Source: Codonopsis lanceolata (Eukaryota > Streptophyta > Magnoliopsida > Asterales > Campanulaceae). Taken from it: a stretch of DNA of 64,000 nt. A program made the position numbers and the translations under genes. Shown here one piece after another: positions 59,562 through 64,000 of the stretch. Every line of letters begins with the position of its first letter. Within the stretch, counting starts at the first letter, position 1. Location of the stretch: contig CM028379.1 in the NCBI GenBank assembly GCA_013146195.2, positions 92,051,401-92,115,400 of the forward strand, written 5' to 3'. Under the pieces are notes generated by a model that worked only from the letters and a program-made list of their open reading frames with translations, was not told where the DNA came from and made no database searches.

Positions 59562-61356
59562 TGTGGGTTCCCGGGGTCGGAGCGCCCGCGCCCCGCGCGC
59601 CCTTGGATAAGGGTGCGTGTACGTGCGAATGCAGGACGTCACTGCTCTCGTTTCACCTTCCCTTGTTTAGGGGAAGACGGAATCAAAAGTGCGAGAGGAG
59701 TGCTGTCCAAGATAGCGCGTTGGAATGCGCCTCGGTTGCCTTTAGTGGATTTTTGATCCAATATGGAAACTTTTGGGTTTCCCGCATCAAGTTATCCCTT
59801 TTTTAGGGGATACCAGGATATGGAATGCATCACCCTTTCATTCCCATTTTCCCTTTATTAGAGGAAAACGGAAAAGCGCAAAAAAAGATGTTGCGACGCC
59901 CCCACAATGGATTTTTATAAAAATAGCCTTATGCCCATTTCAGATCACTATGGGAGCTTTGGGTTTCCTGCATCAAGATATCCCTTGTTTAAGGGATACC
60001 AGGATATGAGAATACATCACCCTTCCATTCTCATTCTCCTTTTTTTAGGGGAAAACGGAAAAGTGCAAGAAAGGAGTGTTCCGAGGCCCCATTGGATCCA
60101 AAATGTTTTATAGAGTCGCCATTTTTACTTTAAGGCAAAAATAAAGCAAAACCAAAAAAGAAAAACCAGAGATTGTAAAATAGGTTCGGAGGCTAAGTTA
60201 CGAGTTGGGAAGGTGCTAGGCACCCAACTCGCCCTTTCGGTCTCAAAAATGGTTTTTGACTAAATTATGCTTATTGTTATATTTATTTAGCAAATAAACA
60301 AAGTATTAAAAGACAGGAAAATAAAAGCAAATACATCCGCGGCTACATTATTTACGGACTTGTAGTCGTTTCCTTACAATAATTACAAATATATTTAAAA
60401 ATATTTGGCCATTATAACGGCTCTTTTACATAGTATTTTCTAACTAAATCCGGACAACACAACGGCTTATATTATCTACATTGGGCCGGATTTAAATAAC
60501 AACTTTTATAAAAATAATTCCCTTAAAGGCTATTACCTTTTAGAGCGGAGTGTGTTCGCTCTGTCCTTCTTGGGAGAGGGAGACTTTTATTGCTGCTGCT
60601 GATGTGATTTAGGCAGAGTGACGGCTTATTTGTGGTAGTTTTGGCTCATTCACTCGGGCAGAATAACGGCTTAGTTTTGGTGGTTTTGGCCTATTTGGTT
60701 GGGCAGAATAACGGCTTATTTCGGATGATTTCAGCCTATTTACTCGGGCAGAGTAACGACTTACTTTATAGATTTTGGGCCGGGGAAGTTGGGTGGATAC
60801 CTAACTAAAAGGCTAGGGATCACTTTTAATTGGTGGATTTGTGTTTTGGCAGAGTTTGGACGGGGTTTGGAAGCTTTGGTGGGCTACACACTCCTATCTC
60901 ACTTCTCTCGCTACTATCTCAGCGTTAGGGTGACGCAGAGATTTTTCAGAGTTTCTTTGCGACTCAATCTTGTGTCTCTGAAGGGAGCCCAGAACTCCTA
61001 TTTATAGCTCGAAGAGGGGACTGATCGGGAATTATAAATTCCCTCAGCGCGTATCAATCTGTGATACACCGGCCTTCGCCGATTATATAATGCATTAACT
61101 TTCAGAGCCACTGTAGCACAATGGAAACCGAATACACCATGGCATGGCGCGGCGCCAATGCACCCTTTTGGTCGCGCCATGGCCCTATCCCGGGTTTAGT
61201 TTTGACACTTTCACCCCTTGCAATTTACTGTTTTGCGCATCATGCTTTGTCTTTCGCATTTTCGACTCCTGTAACTTGACATTTGTTAAGTTTAAGCAGT
61301 TCTTGATATCACATGTCAGAGTCACATATTAGAGGTACGAAATTGGGGTGTCTACA
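59562..61356 (-). repeat. Tat element 2 5' LTR
   Basis: 1795 bp, the same ends and length as the 3' LTR. In the first ~100 bp I see about six differences from it, mostly C/T and G/A, as expected for methylated DNA decay. Confidence 0.9.
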
Positions 61357-61514
61357 GTGCTCCATAAACAAGATCCTAATTATGCAGTTTAAAAGTTTTT
61401 AGCTTCTCTCCACATTTTTTTTTTGATTTTTTTTATCCATTAGATTATTTGAATCGAAGAAAAAACATGAGATATAACGAAAATCCAACACTCAAAAGCT
61501 AACCTCATAAACAC

Positions 61515-62020
61515 TATTAGAGAATAATATATTTATTATTATTCTTATTTATTTGTAATTATTAATTAGTGGTAATTACCTTGTATAGTTCTTTCCTTAT
61601 TATGTTATCTTCCTTGTATAGGTTTCTTGTAACATACTCCAAGTGTAACCCTAATTGTAACTCTCCCTATAAATAGGTGATTCAATCAATAGAAATGATA
61701 TGTCGTTATTCCTAAACTTTATTAGTTTCTACTTGGTATCAGAGTTTTGCTCCTTAAACCTTCATCTTCTTCCTCTAGCCGTCGCCCTTACCACCCTCCG
61801 CCATGACTAACGGAAATTACTCCCTCACCATTAAGAACTCCCTTGACCTCACACAAACCATCGACCTCATCAACATCTCTCACCATAACATCACCAAACT
61901 CACATCCACAAATTAGATATCTTGGAAACTCCAAGTTGAGGCCACCCTAATTGGCTATGACCTCTATAAGTTTGTAGATGACTCACACCCATGCTCGCTT
62001 CCCACCGTCCTAGCCAAGGA
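61515..62020 (+). mobile_element. Ale-type Ty1/copia 5' fragment
   Basis: A short LTR, about 61515 (TATTAGAGAATAATAT, first G of TG mutated) to 61732, with TATA-like CTATAAATAGG at 61670. Then the PBS TGGTATCAGAG at 61734 and gag from ATG 61803 (MTNGNYSLTIKNSLDL) with a TAG at 61914-61916; the frame continues ISWKLQVEATLIGYDLYKFV. It breaks off near 62020 at sirevirus-like sequence. The small LTR and the gag N-terminus suit the Ale/Retrofit lineage. 61357-61514 between this and the Tat LTR is unassigned. Confidence 0.7.
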
Positions 62021-62458
62021 TCTCCCTAGAAGGTTTAAGTCCACGACATAGACCTTTCCTTGTCTATTGCTAGTCAGTAATGTTGAGCAGGATTCACGAT
62101 CTTTGATGAGACATTGGTTGGAGGAGAATTGGCAGATAAGTCCTTTGTCGCAGAATTGGGATATGCTCAGAAGATTATGCTTTAAGCCATTCACTAGAGA
62201 AACTTTGTTGATGGAAAGACTTCCTCTAGTGATTGAGCCATACCCAAGTGTTTTCCCTCTTGCATTGTCGCCGAAAATCACCGTATGACCTTTAGCTTCA
62301 GCTATTTATGAGAGTAGACTTATGTTCCCTGTCATGTGCCTTGAGCAGCCACTATCGAGGTACCAGATGTCCTTTTTTTTCTGAATCTGTAGCCATGAAG
62401 CAGACCTGAAAAAGTCAAAGGAACAAGGTCCCCTTTATTTTCTTTTGGGTCCTGAGGA
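62020..62458 (-). pseudogene. Copia protease to integrase N-terminus fragment
   Basis: Minus strand: KKKDIWYLDSGCSRHMTG with the protease Asp (DSG codons at 62356-62348), a stop, then VIFGDNARGKTLGYGSI and VSLVNGLKHNLLSISQFCDK, ending in GKVYVVDLN at the join with Ale sequence near 62020. Same frame as the gag fragment upstream (62459-63679), separated by stops. Close in layout to sirevirus pol but a different subfamily from the complete element (ISQLCDDD there). Confidence 0.8.
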
Positions 62459-63679
62459 TTAGCAACCTTTTGGGACCCATACCTGCCTAACCTTGAGAGA
62501 ACTAGGTCTCTCAGATTTTGGTGTGAACCTTAGCAGGCATCCTGGGGCCAGATGGCCTAAACAGTTGCAAGAATGACATAGATGAAAATTCCATGGAGGA
62601 CTGTGATTAGCTTTAGCTGTAGAGTGCTTGTTACTTTCCTTATGCCCAACAGTAGTCCTGGGTTCAGCTAGCTTGTTGACAATAGACTTAATTGGTTTCT
62701 GTTGAACCTTCTTTGATTTGTTACCAACAGACTTAGCCTTGGCTGGTCTGTTGTTAACTGTTTTAGGAGGATTCGACAGAATTTCTTTAAGTTTATTGTC
62801 AATTAACTTGGGTGCCTTAGCCATTTTATAAACAAACTTGACAGGTACCAGCAGAGATTTCATAGGTCTACCGCCAGCAGACTTTGCTTTAGCAGAGCTG
62901 TTGTCGGTAAACTTTGATTTCTCTACCATTCCTTTCTCAAGCTTCTCATTAGAGACAGTCTCTTTGGCTTTCCCTTTATGAGCCTTGGGGTAAACATATG
63001 GTACACTTGTATAGCCAAGTCCATGTTTACCTTTGTTCCTGAAGGTCTGTTTGGAGAAGGAAGTATCATCAGTAGTCTCGGAGGATTCATCTTTCTCAGT
63101 GATAGAAGAGTATGCAATGATGGGCTCATCATTATAGCCTAAGTCTGATTTATCTCCACTTGGCTTTTGGCTAAAGAGGATTCCCTCGAAGGTTTCCTTG
63201 GAGTTGTTCCAAGAGTCAATTGTCTTTTGCAAGACAATTTTCTCAAGGTCCAACCCTTTGATGTGCTCAGTTAGGCAATCAACTTTATCACAAAGAAATT
63301 TGTTTTCTCCTTTTAGCTTGATATTCTCTTGTTGACAGCTATTGAGAGTTTGAATTTCAGCTGCCAGCAAAGATTTCTCAGCAGCAAGCTTTTCAAAGTT
63401 CTTAGCGAGTTTTACATAGACTATTCTGAAAGAGTTGAACTCCTCAAGCATTTCTTGATTATCCTTGAGCAGTTCTTCCTTACTGAAGTTTTCACAGTTG
63501 ATCTCATCTTTTACGAAGGGACTAGGTGAGATTTTGACTTCATGTTCAGAGTCATAGGTGGGACTTGATTCATGAGTTATTAAGCATATATTGGCTTGCT
63601 CACAATCGTCCTCATCCTCTTCTGAATCTGTCTCAAACCATGTAGCAACCATTTTTTCTTCAATGTCTTCAGCCAGCAT
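62459..63679 (-). pseudogene. Sirevirus-like gag, C-terminal part
   Basis: A 406-codon open frame; the Met at 63679 is not the natural start because an LTR interrupts the gene at 63683. The first ~75 residues are acidic (WFETDSEEDEDDCEQ). Residues about 80-170 form a coiled coil (ELLKDNQEMLEEF; LAAEIQTLNSCQQENIKLKG), followed by Ser/Lys-rich sequence with AKAKSAGGRP/AKAKSVGNKS repeats. A zinc knuckle CHSCNCLGHLAPGC sits near the C-terminus (about 62580-62540). Acidic, coiled-coil and knuckle order match extended gags of sireviruses. The N-terminal gag core is outside the window. Confidence 0.75.
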
Positions 63680-63682
63680 AAC

Positions 63683-64000
63683 TGATATACGTATTTTATA
63701 CGTCGTTATCAGGTACTTTTATGACTTAAATTGAGCAATTCTACGAGGCTTTTGGCTATTGATATGTGTTTTTGAGCTATTTTATGAGTTTCAGGGTTTT
63801 ATGTGGATTTATATGATTTATGAAGCTTTTAGTGAAGATTTCGAGGAAGGGACCAAAGTGCAACATTGAAGAAACGACAAAAAGAAGATTCTGGCTACCT
63901 TGCGGCCGCAAGGTAAAAACACCTTGCCTTCGCAAGGTAGGCAGAAAGTTGGCCTCCTAGAATTAGCACCTTGCGGACGCAAGGTCAATACCCAATGCGG
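63683..64000 (+). mobile_element. Start of an unidentified LTR
   Basis: TGATATACGTATTTTATACG begins abruptly within the gag frame and continues to the window edge as non-coding sequence with GC-rich palindromes (63897-63985). TG start and abrupt junction suggest an LTR; the other end is not visible. Confidence 0.5.

Larger units (their letters stand above)
36307..61356 (-). mobile_element. Tat-lineage element 2, both LTRs, with nested insertions
   Basis: Minus strand: 5' LTR 61356-59562, PBS, leader, gag (58600-57432, continued at 46736-45877), RT (45636-44686), integrase tail, 3' region, polypurine tract, 3' LTR 38101-36307. Both LTRs are 1795 bp and differ by only a few bases per hundred where I compared them. 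Protease and most of RNase H/integrase are deleted. Nested inside are a full sirevirus (46737-57431) and a sirevirus LTR with a LINE (38696-about 42115). The outer 5-bp flanks, CTGCC and GTGCT, agree at only three positions, so the target duplication is not proven. Confidence 0.85.

Noticed and set aside
36302..61361. Target-site duplication for Tat element 2
   Set aside because: CTGCC and GTGCT match at only three of five positions; could be decayed or the LTRs could come from recombination.

Overview
This is a stretch of plant (angiosperm, most likely eudicot) nuclear heterochromatin. It is almost entirely nested LTR retrotransposons, with one host gene that I can recognise. The evidence for a plant is the mix of element families: Tekay/Del chromovirus, Tat-lineage Ty3/gypsy, sirevirus-type and Ale-type Ty1/copia, and L1-type LINEs with an RNase H domain. 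Also plant-specific is an intron-containing gene for a heavy-metal-associated isoprenylated plant protein (HIPP). The species cannot be named from what is visible.

Layout. 1-445: a LINE ORF2 fragment. 446-5684: a decayed Tekay-like chromovirus (RT, integrase and chromodomain remnants, then a 3.6 kb LTR). It sits inside the 3' part of a sirevirus (5685-13356) that carries an intact 281-codon ORF and its 3' LTR, and is itself interrupted by a 2.0 kb solo LTR with a perfect target-site duplication (6358-8383). 13357-19942: a Tat element on the minus strand (pol, gag, leader, PBS, LTR), followed by an inverted fragment of the same LTR family (19943-20513). 21297-25269: a 4 kb solo chromovirus LTR (minus) with a perfect 5-bp duplication. 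27011-29475: the HIPP gene, two exons with a 2.07 kb intron holding a MITE-like insertion. 29476-32908: AT-rich intergenic DNA with a near-perfect 85-bp-arm inverted repeat, a Tourist-like element and long AT microsatellites. 32909-34344: a 3' sirevirus fragment (minus), broken by a partial chromovirus LTR (34345-about 35865).

36307-61356 is a second Tat element (minus) with matching 1795-bp LTRs, swollen to 25 kb by insertions. One is a sirevirus LTR (38696-about 42115), itself hit by a LINE (about 39051-41450). The other is a complete 10.7 kb sirevirus (46737-57431), inserted exactly in the Tat gag gene with duplication GAGAT. 61515-62020 is the 5' end of an Ale-like copia element, 62020-63682 a minus-strand sirevirus-like gag-protease fragment, and 63683-64000 the start of another LTR.

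No element in the window looks fully autonomous: every gag-pol I can follow has stops, frameshifts or deletions. I did not find a new operon-like or defence-like system. The best leads are at nucleic-acid level: a splice-donor-like site at a fixed distance (about 235 bp) from the TATA box in three divergent long LTRs; a GTAGCTAC palindrome scattered through LTR and coding DNA of the sirevirus; a shared amber codon in the RT of two separate Tat copies; a young hairpin locus at 30747-31043; and a sirevirus third ORF ending in a predicted membrane helix in a shifted frame.
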